A stretch of 64,000 bases of DNA from Microbacterium terrisoli (GCF_030866805.1 NZ_CP133019.1:1240001-1304000), one strand, 5' to 3'; shown: positions 11,731 to 23,608, counted from the stretch's first letter. Made by a program: numbers and translations. Notes: a model not told the origin generated them from the letters alone.

Positions 11731-12951
11731 TCAGCTGAATGCGTCGCTTCCGGTGAGCTCTCGCCCGAGGATCAGGGCGTGGATCTCGTCGGTGCCCTCG
11801 TAGGTGCGCACCGCCTCGAGGTTGGCCATGTGGCGCATGACGGGGAACTCGTCGGTGATGCCGTCGCCGGCGAGGATGCTGCGGGCCTGGCCCGCGATGC
11901 GGATCGCCTCGCGTACATTGTTCAGCTTCGCCACACTCAGCTGCGCGGGCGTGAGGGTGCCGGCATCCCTCAGCTGTCCCAGATGCAACGCCAGCAGGGC
12001 GCCCTTCTCATACTCGAGCAGCATGTCGGCCAGCTGCGCCTGGATGAGCTGGCGCGCCCCGATCGGCGCACCGAACACGTGCCGCGTGCGCGCACGGTCG
12101 ACGGCGACCTCGAGGCACGTGCGCGCAGCGCCCATCGCGCCCCAGGCGATGCCGAACCGCGCCTCGTTCAGACACGTGAACGGCCCGCGCAGCCCGCGTG
12201 CGTCCGGCAGCCGGGCATCGTCGGGCAGGCGCACATCGTCCAGGTCGATGTCGCACTGGATCGACGTGCGCATGGCGCGCTTGCCGGTGATCGGGCGCGC
12301 CGTGAAGCCGGCGGAGTCGGTGGGCACGACGAATCCGCGCACTCCCTCATCGGTCTGCGCCCACACCACCGCGACATCGGCGATCGAGGCCAGGCCGATC
12401 CAGCGCTTCGTGCCGCTGAGCAGCCAGTCAGCCCCGTCGCGTCGGGCGAAGGTGGTCATCGCGGCCGGATCGCTGCCGCCGGCGGGCTCGGTGAGGGCGA
12501 AGCATCCCACCGCGCGTCCGGCCGCCATCTCGGGCAGCCAGCGCCGCTTCTGATCGTCGGACCCGAAGGTCGAGATCGCCGTCATCGCCAGCGACCCCTG
12601 CACAGAGACGAACGTGCGCCAGCCGCTGTCGACCGCTTCGACCTCGAGGCACGCGGCGCCGTAGCTGACGGCGCTCGCTCCCGCGCAGCCGTACCCGTGC
12701 AGGTGCATCCCGAGCAGGCCCGCCTCGCCGAGCGCCGGGATGTGCTCGGCGCGCAAGCGCTGCGTCTCGAAGTCGTCCTCGATCGTGGGCGCGAGCACGT
12801 CGCGGGCCACCGTGCGGGCGACCTGCTGCCATCGGCGGGCCGCGTCCGGCAGCAGATCGTCGAGGCAGAAGACGCGTGCAAGGGCCTGTTCGCCCGTCAG
12901 CGGGTCATCGGTCACGATGCGATCATCGCAGATCCCCGCCGTCGCGGGCAC
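11731..12951 (-). CDS. acyl-CoA dehydrogenase, glutaryl-CoA dehydrogenase-like
   Basis: About 394-406 aa. It has the FAD/acyl-CoA motifs CFALTEPAGGSDPAAM and GTKRWIGLASIAD, and the C-terminal RTYEGTDEIHALILGRELTG containing the catalytic glutamate in the position used by glutaryl-CoA dehydrogenases. Expected to oxidise a short-chain (possibly dicarboxyl) CoA ester. The start is unsure: GTG 12951 has no ribosome site. GTG 12915 gives the more usual length and sits next to a palindrome TGCGATGATCGCA. The divergent MarR gene 40 bp away is a candidate regulator. Confidence 0.85.
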   Translation of the reverse strand: MPATAGICDDRIVTDDPLTGEQALARVFCLDDLLPDAARRWQQVARTVARDVLAPTIEDDFETQRLRAEHIPALGEAGLLGMHLHGYGCAGASAVSYGAACLEVEAVDSGWRTFVSVQGSLAMTAISTFGSDDQKRRWLPEMAAGRAVGCFALTEPAGGSDPAAMTTFARRDGADWLLSGTKRWIGLASIADVAVVWAQTDEGVRGFVVPTDSAGFTARPITGKRAMRTSIQCDIDLDDVRLPDDARLPDARGLRGPFTCLNEARFGIAWGAMGAARTCLEVAVDRARTRHVFGAPIGARQLIQAQLADMLLEYEKGALLALHLGQLRDAGTLTPAQLSVAKLNNVREAIRIAGQARSILAGDGITDEFPVMRHMANLEAVRTYEGTDEIHALILGRELTGSDAFS

Positions 12952-12992
12952 GGCTCGCGAGCGCCACAGGGCCGAAGACTACGATGGATGCC

Positions 12993-13421
12993 ATGCCTCA
13001 GCCGCGCCGGTTCAGCCCTGTCATCTCGCTGCTGACGCTGTCGAGCATCTGGGACGTGCAGTTCAACAAGCAGTTGAAGGGCCTCGGGCTGACCACCCGC
13101 AAGTACGGGCTGCTGGCACACATCCAGGCGATGCCCGGCATCTCGTTCTCCGAGCTCGCTCGCCGCTCGCAGATCACCGTGCAGACGGCCCACACGGCGG
13201 TTCGTGCGCTCGTCGACGACGGGCTGGCGATGGATGCCACGTCCCACGCCGGTGCGGCATCGGACCTGCGCGTGACCGAACAGGGCTCGGCGGCGCTCGC
13301 CGAAGCCGACGCGCGTCTGGAGAAGCTCGACGTCGCCTTCGGTGCGGATGCGCCGGTGCTGGCCAGCGCGCTGGAGGGCCTGCACGAGAAGCCGTTCGGC
13401 GAGAGCCTGCAGGGTCGCTGA
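12993..13421 (+). CDS. MarR-family transcriptional regulator
   Basis: 142 aa from ATG 12993 (145 aa from ATG 12984). TACGAT at 12980-12985 lies 7 nt before ATG 12993, favouring the shorter leaderless form. The winged-helix core is clear: LARRSQITVQTAHTAVRALVDDG as the helix-turn-helix, followed by a wing (SDLRVTEQGSAAL). MarR proteins are dimeric repressors released by small ligands. The divergent acyl-CoA dehydrogenase gene is the natural candidate target. Confidence 0.85.
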   Translation: MPQPRRFSPVISLLTLSSIWDVQFNKQLKGLGLTTRKYGLLAHIQAMPGISFSELARRSQITVQTAHTAVRALVDDGLAMDATSHAGAASDLRVTEQGSAALAEADARLEKLDVAFGADAPVLASALEGLHEKPFGESLQGR

Positions 13422-13463
13422 CGCGGCGGCCGCCGCCCGATGCCGTAGGCTCAGCCCGCGGGA

Positions 13464-14558
13464 TCAGCGCGCGGGAGCCGCGGCATCCGGGTCCGGAGTC
13501 GGAACGCGCGCAGGGCGCAGGACCGTGCGCCACAGGTTCACCAGCATCCAGATGAACGTGCCCGTCCACGCGGCCAGCGCCACCCAGCTCTCGCCGTACC
13601 CGATGGCGTGCACGATCGGCAGGTGGTCGACGTCGCCGAGGAACTGCGACCCCACGCCGTACATCCCGAGCGGGAAGATGATGCTCCACAGCGTCGCCTC
13701 GTAGCGGAACGGGATGCGGTGGCGAACGTGTCGCCACCAGCCCGCCATGATCAGCGGAGGGATGAGCCACGTGCCGAACGCCCAGAAGAAGACGGCAGCG
13801 CCTGCGATGAGGCCCCGGGTGGCATCCACCATCGGAGCATTGGCCATCTCGACGATGCGGGCACCGGCCACGACCGTGATCGCGGTCGCACCCATCGCCA
13901 CCCAGTACGGGGGAGTGAGGTCGGCGGGCCGGAACGGCACCGTCAGCATGCGCACGCCGACGAACACGCCGACCGCGCAGTACAGGAAAGTGCCCACCGA
14001 CCAAGAGAACACCGCCAGCAGCGCGAGCAGGCCGCGCCACTGCGTGAGCTCGACCTCGAGGGTGGCCGCGAGCACCGCGATCGACTGACTGGCGACGGCC
14101 CAGATGAACCAGGTGCCGTTGGCGGTCGTGATGGGTGCGTTCTTGCGGTCGCCGAGCACGGCGGTCCACGGCACCGTGTAACCGAGCACGATCCAGGCGA
14201 CCGAGGCCACAGCCAGCAGCGCCACGGCCACGCCGTGGAACCCGTCTTCTTCGCTGATGCGGCTGCCGAGCACGCAGGTGGCGGCCACGAACGTGAAGAA
14301 TCCGAAGGCGCGCGCGGGGTCGGCGAAGTCCTCGGCCATCGCCGACCAGTGGCGCACGATGCGGATCGCGTTGAGCACCAGCAGCAGGACGTATGCCGCG
14401 CCGGCGATCACCAGCAGAAGCAGGGACACCGCCGCCCAGTCGTCGGTGCGCATGCCCACCGAGACGATCCCCGTCGCCATGACCAGGGCGAAATAGCCCG
14501 GTGTGAGTCCCTCGACGGCCTTGTCGAGTCTGTCGGACAACGAAGGGGGCGTGGACAC
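13464..14558 (-). CDS. TDT/SLAC1-family transporter (TehA-like)
   Basis: 364 aa with about 10 hydrophobic helices, as in TehA/SLAC1 channels and C4-dicarboxylate carriers. The opening LTPGYFALVMATGIVSVGM is the family signature of the first membrane helix. The conserved PFRYEATLWSIIFPLGMYGVG lies in the second half. Substrate could be tellurite, sulfite, malate or another anion and cannot be told from sequence. It is tail-to-tail with the MarR gene across 42 bp that includes a GC-rich inverted repeat (GGCGGCCGCC). Confidence 0.8.
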   Translation of the reverse strand: MSTPPSLSDRLDKAVEGLTPGYFALVMATGIVSVGMRTDDWAAVSLLLLVIAGAAYVLLLVLNAIRIVRHWSAMAEDFADPARAFGFFTFVAATCVLGSRISEEDGFHGVAVALLAVASVAWIVLGYTVPWTAVLGDRKNAPITTANGTWFIWAVASQSIAVLAATLEVELTQWRGLLALLAVFSWSVGTFLYCAVGVFVGVRMLTVPFRPADLTPPYWVAMGATAITVVAGARIVEMANAPMVDATRGLIAGAAVFFWAFGTWLIPPLIMAGWWRHVRHRIPFRYEATLWSIIFPLGMYGVGSQFLGDVDHLPIVHAIGYGESWVALAAWTGTFIWMLVNLWRTVLRPARVPTPDPDAAAPAR

Positions 14559-14610
14559 GCCCCCAGGCTAGTGCCACGGTGCGCCGCGCGCGGGGTGCAG
14601 GATCGTGAAT

Positions 14611-15507
14611 ATGCGATTGTCGAGCACGTCGTCCCAGCGCACCTATCGGTACCTTCGAATCACCATCGTCGGGGCCGCCCTGGCGCTCGTCCTCGGATTG
14701 ATCGTCGTGTTCGCAACCGACGGACCGGTCACCTCGATCAGTGCGATGTTCTACACCTCGGGGCGCACAGTGTTCGTGGGCGCGATGTGCGCGATCGCGC
14801 TCGCGCTGGCTGCGCTGTCGGGGCACAGCGTCGAGCAGCTGCTGCTGGATGTCGCGGCTGTGTTCGCCGCGATGATCGCGTTCGTGCCGACGCCGATCGC
14901 CCCGGGCGACGTGTCGGGGCTGATGCCGGGGTGTGCGGGCGGAGGCGGGTGCGTGCCGCAGGCGGAATGGGCCACCGTGCGCACCGGTGTGCTGGTGCTC
15001 GGCATCGCTGCGGTGCTGGTCGCCCTCGTGGCCGTCGTGCTGGCCCGCGTGCAGCGCAGGGTCACCGCGGGTGTGATCGCCGGCGCGGCGATCACGGGCC
15101 TGCTGGGCGTCGGCCTGGTCGTCTGGCTGCTCGTCGCCCCGGACGTGCTCGCGGCCCAGGGCCACATGGTGGCCACCAGCGGATTCTTCGGGCTGATGGT
15201 CGCCGTGGCCGTCATCAGTGCGGTGACCGCGCCGCACGCGACACGCCGTGCCGTACTGCGCGCGTCGGCGGGCACGCGCCCGGAGCCGTGGCGCCTCGTG
15301 TACACCGTGGTGGCGGTCGGGATGCTCGTGTGCGTCGCGTATCTGCTGGGTGTGGCGATCGTGCGCGTGGCGGGCATCGATCTGACCGGGCATCCGTGGG
15401 TGCTCGGAGGCGAACTGGGCCTCGTCGCGTTCTTCGCGGTGTTCTGGATCGCCCAGACCGCACAGAAATGGGACGAGACGGACCCGTCGATCCTGCCCGA
15501 GGGCTGA
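14611..15507 (+). CDS. multi-span membrane protein of unknown function
   Basis: 298 aa with seven or eight hydrophobic helices. A short basic N-terminus (SSTSSQRTYRYLR) precedes the first span, and a loop near residue 105 contains two cysteines (CAGGGGC). ATG 14611 has AGGA at suitable spacing and is preferred over GTG 14605. It resembles DUF998-like bacterial membrane proteins only in general layout. The stop codon is immediately followed by the stop of the opposing VOC gene (TGACTA, zero gap). Confidence 0.6.
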   Translation: MRLSSTSSQRTYRYLRITIVGAALALVLGLIVVFATDGPVTSISAMFYTSGRTVFVGAMCAIALALAALSGHSVEQLLLDVAAVFAAMIAFVPTPIAPGDVSGLMPGCAGGGGCVPQAEWATVRTGVLVLGIAAVLVALVAVVLARVQRRVTAGVIAGAAITGLLGVGLVVWLLVAPDVLAAQGHMVATSGFFGLMVAVAVISAVTAPHATRRAVLRASAGTRPEPWRLVYTVVAVGMLVCVAYLLGVAIVRVAGIDLTGHPWVLGGELGLVAFFAVFWIAQTAQKWDETDPSILPEG

Positions 15508-15876
15508 CTACCGCACCGGCATCTGCTGCAGGGTCCAGCGGTTGCCGTCGGGGTCGCGGAACGTCACGAACCGGCCCCACGCCTGCTCATCGACGCCCTC
15601 CGCGTCGACGCCCAAGCCGCGCAGATGCGCCAGCGCCTCTTCGGCGTCGGGGATGACGACCTGGATCGTGTTCTGCCGCCCCGGCTCGAGCTCGATGCCG
15701 AGGTTCGTGCCGAACGCGATCGAGCAGGCCGAGCCGGGCGGGGTCATCTGCACGAAGCGCAGCCCCTCGAACGGCGTCTGGTCGTGGTCGGGGTGGAAGC
15801 CGATGCGAGTGTAGAACTCCTTCGCTCGGTCGACGTCGGTCACGGGGACGAAGATCAGCTCGATGCGCCAGTCCAT
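15508..15876 (-). CDS. VOC-family (glyoxalase/bleomycin-resistance fold) protein
   Basis: 122 aa, one VOC unit built of two beta-alpha-beta-beta-beta modules: ELIFVPVTDVDRAKEFYTR at the N-terminus and FRDPDGNRWTLQQM at the C-terminus, the latter with the typical metal-site DPDGN turn. Such proteins act as dimers in isomerases, dioxygenases or resistance proteins. Substrate unknown. ATG 15876 has a near-perfect AGGAGG ribosome site, so the start is secure. Confidence 0.85.
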   Translation of the reverse strand: MDWRIELIFVPVTDVDRAKEFYTRIGFHPDHDQTPFEGLRFVQMTPPGSACSIAFGTNLGIELEPGRQNTIQVVIPDAEEALAHLRGLGVDAEGVDEQAWGRFVTFRDPDGNRWTLQQMPVR

Positions 15877-15968
15877 GGGAATCCTCCTGGGGTGATGTGG
15901 TTTCACCCTATGCAGGGGTTCCGACATCCCGAATGCTCCAGGAATACGATCGCCGAACAGACGTTGAA

Positions 15969-16002
15969 CTTGATATAACAGTGCTCAAGTTTCTAAACTT
16001 GA
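15969..16002 (+). promoter_or_regulatory. HAIR-type HspR operator upstream of the Clp ATPase gene
   Basis: CTTGATA-N7-GCTCAAG (15969-15989) matches 11 of 14 positions of the HAIR element CTTGAGT-N7-ACTCAAG recognised by the actinobacterial heat-shock repressor HspR. A second, perfect 18-bp palindrome TCAAGTTTCTAAACTTGA (15985-16002) overlaps its right half, giving three phased CTTGA/TCAAG half-sites. The region is unusually AT-rich and ends 31 bp before the start codon. Heat-inducible, HspR-repressed transcription is inferred. Confidence 0.65.
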
Positions 16003-16033
16003 CACCCCAAGACTCATCTTTTGGAGAACACGA

Positions 16034-18628
<2,595 letters not shown>

Positions 18629-19013
18629 TCACGGTGAACGGTGCACCGATCTTGACGAAGTCCGCGAACCGGTAGCGGCCGGGCTCGACGACCAGCGTGT
18701 TGACGGGAGATGAGACCGGCGTCATGAACGCCGACGAGGCGGCCAGCGCGACCATCATGGCAAACGGATACGGCGAGACGCCCAGGTGCACGGCCGTCGA
18801 GATCGCGATGGGCGCCATGAGCACGGCGGTCGCCGTGTTCGAGACGAACAGGCCGATCACCGCGGTCAGCGAAGCCGGTGAGCGTCTCTGGCACCGTGAG
18901 GACGCCCGACAGCGGCAGGGCGACGATCACGAGGTCGAACGTCACAGGCTGCCTCTCATCCGGGCGGCGTGGTCCGCCCCTCGGCCACTAGCGATGGTGG
19001 CACACTCAGTGGC

Positions 19014-19781
19014 ATGACTGACACCCCCGTTTCGATCGGAGTAGCCGGTGCTCTCGGCCCGGCGGTGATCGCACAGATCGCCGCGGCGACCGAAGAGGCC
19101 GGCCTCTACGCGCTGTGGGTCAACGACACTCCCGGCGGCGATGCGCTGTCCGCGCTGCACGAAGCGGCCCGGGCGACCGAGCACCTCGTGCTGGGCACCG
19201 GCGTGATTCCGCTGGACCGCGTCACGCCCGATGAGATCCTGGCCAGGGCCGACGGCCTGCCCGAAGACCGGCTGATGCTCGGAATCGGGTCGGGCCAGGC
19301 ATCCGGTCCCGTACTGGCGGCCGTCCGCAATGCCGTCGACACGCTGCGCGGCCGCACCGGTGCCGGCATCGTCGTGGGCGCGCTCGGGCCGAAGATGCGC
19401 GCGCTTGCGGCCGAGGCGGCAGACGGGATGCTGCTGAATTGGCTGCCTGTGCAGGCCGCTGCCGCGCAGTCGGCCGAGGCCCACGCGAGCGCGCCCGGTG
19501 CGCACGTCGCGCTGTATGTGCGCACCGCACTGGGCGAAGACGGGATGCCGCGGCTGCGCACCGAGGCGGAGCGCTATGGGCGTGCGCCGAAGTACGCGGC
19601 GAACTTCGCCCGGCTGGGCGTCGAGGCGATCGACACCGTGATCACGCCGACCACGGCCCCCGACATGCTCGCCGCGTATCGCAGTGCGGTGGACGAGGTC
19701 GTGCTTCGCGCAATGGTCGCCTCAGATGGCCTCGAGGCGTACCTGCGGTTCGTGGCGTCAGCGGGCGAGCTCGCGCGCTGA
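19014..19781 (+). CDS. LLM-class flavin-dependent oxidoreductase
   Basis: 255 aa, short for the luciferase-like family (about 290-350). It keeps the TIM-barrel features: an N-terminal strand with IGVAGALGP, the HLVLGTGVIPLDRVTP segment, LMLGIGSG near residue 90, and EAADGMLLNWL near 140. FMN or F420 is the expected cofactor. Substrate unknown. CACACT 7 nt before ATG 19014 fits the leaderless pattern in this window. It follows the permease remnant, and no partner gene is evident. Confidence 0.75.
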   Translation: MTDTPVSIGVAGALGPAVIAQIAAATEEAGLYALWVNDTPGGDALSALHEAARATEHLVLGTGVIPLDRVTPDEILARADGLPEDRLMLGIGSGQASGPVLAAVRNAVDTLRGRTGAGIVVGALGPKMRALAAEAADGMLLNWLPVQAAAAQSAEAHASAPGAHVALYVRTALGEDGMPRLRTEAERYGRAPKYAANFARLGVEAIDTVITPTTAPDMLAAYRSAVDEVVLRAMVASDGLEAYLRFVASAGELAR

Positions 19782-19788
19782 TCCCGCG

Positions 19789-19832
19789 CGCCGGCGGCGC
19801 GTTGCCCGCTCGCCGGCGGCGCGTTGCCTGCG
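19789..19832. repeat. two-copy 22-bp tandem repeat after the LLM gene
   Basis: CGCCGGCGGCGCGTTGCC occurs at 19789 and again at 19811 with a 22-bp period. The unit is partly self-complementary (CGCCGGCG). It sits in the 159-bp tail-to-tail gap between the LLM gene and the DHA2 exporter and might act as a bidirectional terminator, though no T-run follows. Confidence 0.5.
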
Positions 19833-19940
19833 TGCCGAGCGGAGGGGATCAGTGCCAGGGGAGGGCTCTCGAGGCTCGAGGATCCTCGTCTGGGCCGGCC
19901 GCCCTCATCTCGGGTGAAGCTCGGGCGGTGGCACGGAGCG

Positions 19941-21338
19941 CTACTCGTCGCTGATGGGCACGCGCGGGACGAACACCGTGCACGCGATCAGCAGGGCGGC
20001 CGAGACGGCGACCGAGACGAACACGGCGGTCGACCCGGCCTGGATCGCCGCAGGGTCGCCCTGACCGCCGCGCGCGGCGATGACCGCGTTCGCGATCGCG
20101 CCGTAGACGGCAACGCCGACGGCGCTGCCGACCGCGCGGGCCAGTGTGTTGGTGCCCGACACGACGCCGCGCTCGCGCAGGCCGACCGAGGACTGCGCAG
20201 CGATCAGCGCCGGGTTGGCCACGAGCCCGAGGCCCAGCCCCACCGCGATGCATCCGGCGGCAGTCAGCCACACCGACGGCGTGAACGAGAACAGCGTGAG
20301 CGCGACCGCGCCGATCAGGGTCATCGTGCTGCCGATGACCATCGTCGCGCGGAATCCGATGCGCAGATAGAACCGTCCGGCCAGACTCCCCGAGATCGGC
20401 CAGCCGATGCTCTGCGCGGCCACGGCCAGGCCCGCAAGCAGCGGCACGGCCCCCGCCGTCTGCTCCAGGAAGGTCGGCACGAACGAGGTGAGGCCGATCG
20501 TGACGGCGCCGACGCCGAGCGAGGCGAGCGAGGTGGTGACCACGACCCGGTCGCGCGTCACCCACGGGGCGAGCACGGGATCGGCGGCCCGCCGCTCGAC
20601 GACTGCGAATGCCACCAGAAGCGCGGCGCCCACGGCGAAGCATCCCACACTCTGCCAGCTGCCCCATGCCCAGCCCTGACCGCCCTCGAGTACGCCGAGC
20701 ACCAGCAGCACGAGCGCCGTCGTCAGAAGCGTCGCCCCGGTGATGTCGATGCGCTGCTTGGTCCGCTCGAAGGACTCGTGATAGCTGCGGATCAGCATGA
20801 ATGCCGCCAGTAGCCCCATCGGCACGTTGACCCAGAAGATCCACCGCCAGCTGAAGAACTGGGCGAACACGCCGCCGAGCGTCGGACCGGCCACCGCCGA
20901 GATCGCCCAGACGCTGGCCAGGTATGCCTGCGCAGTGGCTCGCTCGCGCACGGTGTAGATGTCGCCGGCGATGGTCATGCTGGACGGCATGATGGCCCCG
21001 GCGCCCAGGCCCTGGATCGCGCGGAAGATGATGAGCACGGTCATGCTCCAGGCCGTGGCCGACAGGATCGAGCCCGCAAGGAACAGGCCGATGCCGAAGA
21101 GCATGACCGGTTTGCGCCCGAACGTGTCGCACAGCTTCGCATAGACGGGCACCGAGGCCGCCTGGCCGAGCAGGTAGATGGAGAACAGCCACGGGAACTG
21201 GCTGAACCCGCCGAGTTCGCCGACGATGGTCGGTACGGCCGTGGCCAGGATCGTCGAGTCGATCGCGATCAGGAACGTGCCCAGCATGAGCGAGAGCAGG
21301 ATCTGCCCGCGGGTGCCGCGCAACGATACCTCAGCCAT
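19941..21338 (-). CDS. DHA2-family MFS drug exporter (14-TM type)
   Basis: 465 aa with about 14 hydrophobic segments. Motif C-like and DHA2 landmarks are visible: LIAIDSTILATAVPTIVGEL in TM1 (the D-x-T-I-L-x-x-A-x-P-x-I signature), AKLCDTFGRKPV (motif A) and GPTLGGVFAQFFSWRWIFWVN (motif C region). It should export hydrophobic drugs using the proton gradient. It begins 35 bp after the DUF4921 gene in the same direction, so the two may be co-transcribed. Confidence 0.88.
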   Translation of the reverse strand: MAEVSLRGTRGQILLSLMLGTFLIAIDSTILATAVPTIVGELGGFSQFPWLFSIYLLGQAASVPVYAKLCDTFGRKPVMLFGIGLFLAGSILSATAWSMTVLIIFRAIQGLGAGAIMPSSMTIAGDIYTVRERATAQAYLASVWAISAVAGPTLGGVFAQFFSWRWIFWVNVPMGLLAAFMLIRSYHESFERTKQRIDITGATLLTTALVLLVLGVLEGGQGWAWGSWQSVGCFAVGAALLVAFAVVERRAADPVLAPWVTRDRVVVTTSLASLGVGAVTIGLTSFVPTFLEQTAGAVPLLAGLAVAAQSIGWPISGSLAGRFYLRIGFRATMVIGSTMTLIGAVALTLFSFTPSVWLTAAGCIAVGLGLGLVANPALIAAQSSVGLRERGVVSGTNTLARAVGSAVGVAVYGAIANAVIAARGGQGDPAAIQAGSTAVFVSVAVSAALLIACTVFVPRVPISDE

Positions 21339-21373
21339 CGGTCGGCATCTCAGTCGGCGTGTCGGGAGGCAGG

Positions 21374-22651
21374 TCAGTCGGCATAATGCAGGCGCGCGTC
21401 CGCCGGGGTGCACTCGTCGCCGATGCGCACGTCTGCGGAGATCCGACCTGCGTCGCGAAGGTGCTGCAGGTCGTCGACGGCGCGCTGACGCAGCGTCCAC
21501 GGGTCGATCGTGTTGACGTACACCTTGGTGCCGCCCTCGAAGCCCGCGGCGATCGACAGCCGTGCCTTGATCACGACGCGCCACGGCATCGGCACGCCGG
21601 CCCGTCGCGGCTGGTAGTGCCACTCCTCGTTGGTCGGAACGAGCACACCGGTGACCGCGTGCAGCGCATGCACGAGGTCCGAGACCGCGCGAAGCTCGCT
21701 TGCCGAATGGTCGGCAGGATGCTGTGCGGCACACGTCGAGTACACCTCGAACGCCGGATACCGGTGACCGATTCCCGCGAAGGCGACCGCACCGTCGGTG
21801 GCGGCCACGATCAGGTGCTCGCGCACCGAGAGGTCGGCGACGGCGTGCTGGTACAGGCGCGGATCCTCCTGCAGCAGCGCCAGCTCGCGCTCGGTCTGCG
21901 GCCCGTACTCGTCGATTGCCACGATCTGCTTGTGCAGGTGCTCGAACGAGGCGCCGGCCGGGCGCAACCAGTTCTGGAACACCGACACATACGCCGCGTA
22001 CGGCTGCGAGTCGGCGATCTCGCGCGCGGCCCGCGCGGTGAATGTCATGTAGACGGCGTGCTCGTCGGGCGTCAGTTCGCCGCTGGAGGCGAGCTCGTCG
22101 TCGCGCGTCGCGCCGTCGCGCACATGCCGGCGGGCCACGATCACGTCGTGCGAGCCGCCGATGAGGTCGAGTGCGGTGGCGCGCAGATCTGCGGACGCGC
22201 CGTTGGCGGCCGATCGGGTGGCGACGAGGGCCTGGATGTGCGCGCGCCCGGCGGGGTCGGCGAGGTAGTCGTCGACCCACGCGACCACGTCGGCGGCAGG
22301 CTGGAAGTCATGGTTCGTGCGCCAGTACTCGGCCGAGACGATCTCATACAGGTTGCCGAAGCGGCGGAACTCGGCGACCGAATCCTGCAGGGCGGATGCC
22401 GCGACGCGGCCGATCCGCTCGTACGAATCGCCGACCAGCCGCTCCTTCTCGGGCGTGGTCTCCAGGTAACGGTCCTGGCAGAACGCGCACAGCCGGGTGT
22501 GCTCGCCCGATTCGAGGGCGCGCGCGTCAGGGCGCGCAGTCGCCAGCGGCCTGTTCGCGCGTCCCGGGATCGTCCACACCCGGGTGCCGGTGAGGGGTCC
22601 GACCTGCTTGACGGTGCCGTCGGGAAGGCGCCGCAGCGGAGGCAGGCTCAT
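21374..22651 (-). CDS. DUF4921 / GalT-like HIT-superfamily protein
   Basis: 425 aa. It has a zinc-type CAFC pair near residue 56 (LCAFCQDRYLETTPEKERL) and a HIT-like active-site stretch ASFEHLHKQIVAID near 235, resembling the HxHxQ motif of galactose-1-phosphate uridylyltransferase (here HLHKQ). Actinobacterial homologues are usually labelled DUF4921. A nucleotidyl-transfer or hydrolysis reaction is likely, with unknown substrate. It is upstream of and in line with the DHA2 exporter. Confidence 0.7.
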   Translation of the reverse strand: MSLPPLRRLPDGTVKQVGPLTGTRVWTIPGRANRPLATARPDARALESGEHTRLCAFCQDRYLETTPEKERLVGDSYERIGRVAASALQDSVAEFRRFGNLYEIVSAEYWRTNHDFQPAADVVAWVDDYLADPAGRAHIQALVATRSAANGASADLRATALDLIGGSHDVIVARRHVRDGATRDDELASSGELTPDEHAVYMTFTARAAREIADSQPYAAYVSVFQNWLRPAGASFEHLHKQIVAIDEYGPQTERELALLQEDPRLYQHAVADLSVREHLIVAATDGAVAFAGIGHRYPAFEVYSTCAAQHPADHSASELRAVSDLVHALHAVTGVLVPTNEEWHYQPRRAGVPMPWRVVIKARLSIAAGFEGGTKVYVNTIDPWTLRQRAVDDLQHLRDAGRISADVRIGDECTPADARLHYAD

Positions 22652-22732
22652 GGTCTGTCGTCGGCAGTGATGTCCAGTTCGTCACGCACTCGCTCACGTT
22701 ATCGCGCTCTGCAGGCGCGCGCCAGAAATGCG

Positions 22733-23608
22733 TCAGGCGCGAGCGGGCTGCAGCCGTACGCGGACGATGTTGGTCGACTCGTCGAGTTCGGCGACGTCGC
22801 CATGAGCTTTCACGAAGTCCGAGAACGACTTGTGGCCCAGCGCCTTCTCGCTGAAGGAGGGGTCCATCCGCCGCAGCAGGTTCTTCACCGCCGACAGGTG
22901 CATCCATTCGTCGTCGGTGCGCACGTGCTCGAGCACCAGCGCCCGTTCGAGCAGTTCCCCGGCCGGGTCGGGCTCTTCCTTCTTCTTGCGCTTGCGAGTG
23001 GGTGCGGCATCCTTCGTCTCGCTCTTCGTGACCGGTTTGGGTGCGGTGATGCCCGGCAGCGAGTCGTAGTCGTCGAACTGGTCGCAGGCGGCGGCCAGCG
23101 ACTTGGCCGTGGAGCCGGCAACGCCCACGCCGACCACGAACCTGCCGAGTCGCTTGCAGCGCTGCGCGAGGGGGACGTAGTCGCTGTCACCGCCGACGAT
23201 GACCACGTGCGTGAGGTCGGGCAGGCGGAACATGTCTTCAACGGCGTCGACGGCCAAACGGATGTCAGCGCCGTTCTTCGCATAAGCGGCGGCCGGGAAC
23301 AGCTGCACGAGGTCGACGGCACGCGCCACGAGCTGCTGCCGGTACTCGGCGTTGACAGGGCTCGACCAGTCGGCGTAGGCGCGGGTGAGAACGAGCGTTC
23401 CGAACGAGGCTGCGTAGTCGATGATCGCGCCGACGTCGATGGTCGCCTCGGCCAGGCGCTGGGCGATCTCGGGCTCGGACACGTCCGCGGAGATGCGTTG
23501 CCTGTCGCGCGAATACGAGTTGCGGCCGTGTACGCGGTCGTACCAGGACATCACGATGTTGTCGAAGTCGAGATAGACGGCGACGCGGGCATCCTGTGAG
23601 GTGGGCAT
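22733..23608 (-). CDS. NYN-domain RNase with C-terminal OST-HTH/LOTUS-like domain
   Basis: 291 aa. Residues about 8-190 form a PIN-like NYN nuclease: YLDFDNIVMSWYD (first acidic motif), KNGADIRLAVDAVEDMF, and VVIVGGDSDYVPLAQRCKRLG (the GDSD acidic cluster). A charged linker (TRKRKKKEEPD) follows, then a winged-helix-like module (LSAVKNLLRRMDPSFSEKAL, FSDFVKAHGDV) typical of the OST-HTH/LOTUS RNA-binding domain. This domain pair suggests RNA cleavage or turnover. It is divergent from the membrane protein at 23646. Confidence 0.8.
   Translation of the reverse strand: MPTSQDARVAVYLDFDNIVMSWYDRVHGRNSYSRDRQRISADVSEPEIAQRLAEATIDVGAIIDYAASFGTLVLTRAYADWSSPVNAEYRQQLVARAVDLVQLFPAAAYAKNGADIRLAVDAVEDMFRLPDLTHVVIVGGDSDYVPLAQRCKRLGRFVVGVGVAGSTAKSLAAACDQFDDYDSLPGITAPKPVTKSETKDAAPTRKRKKKEEPDPAGELLERALVLEHVRTDDEWMHLSAVKNLLRRMDPSFSEKALGHKSFSDFVKAHGDVAELDESTNIVRVRLQPARA

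Noticed and set aside
13174..15656. Long open frames of about 700 codons on both strands
   Set aside because: They run through the TDT transporter, the membrane protein and the MarR gene, all of which have recognisable membrane helices or domains in the chosen frames.
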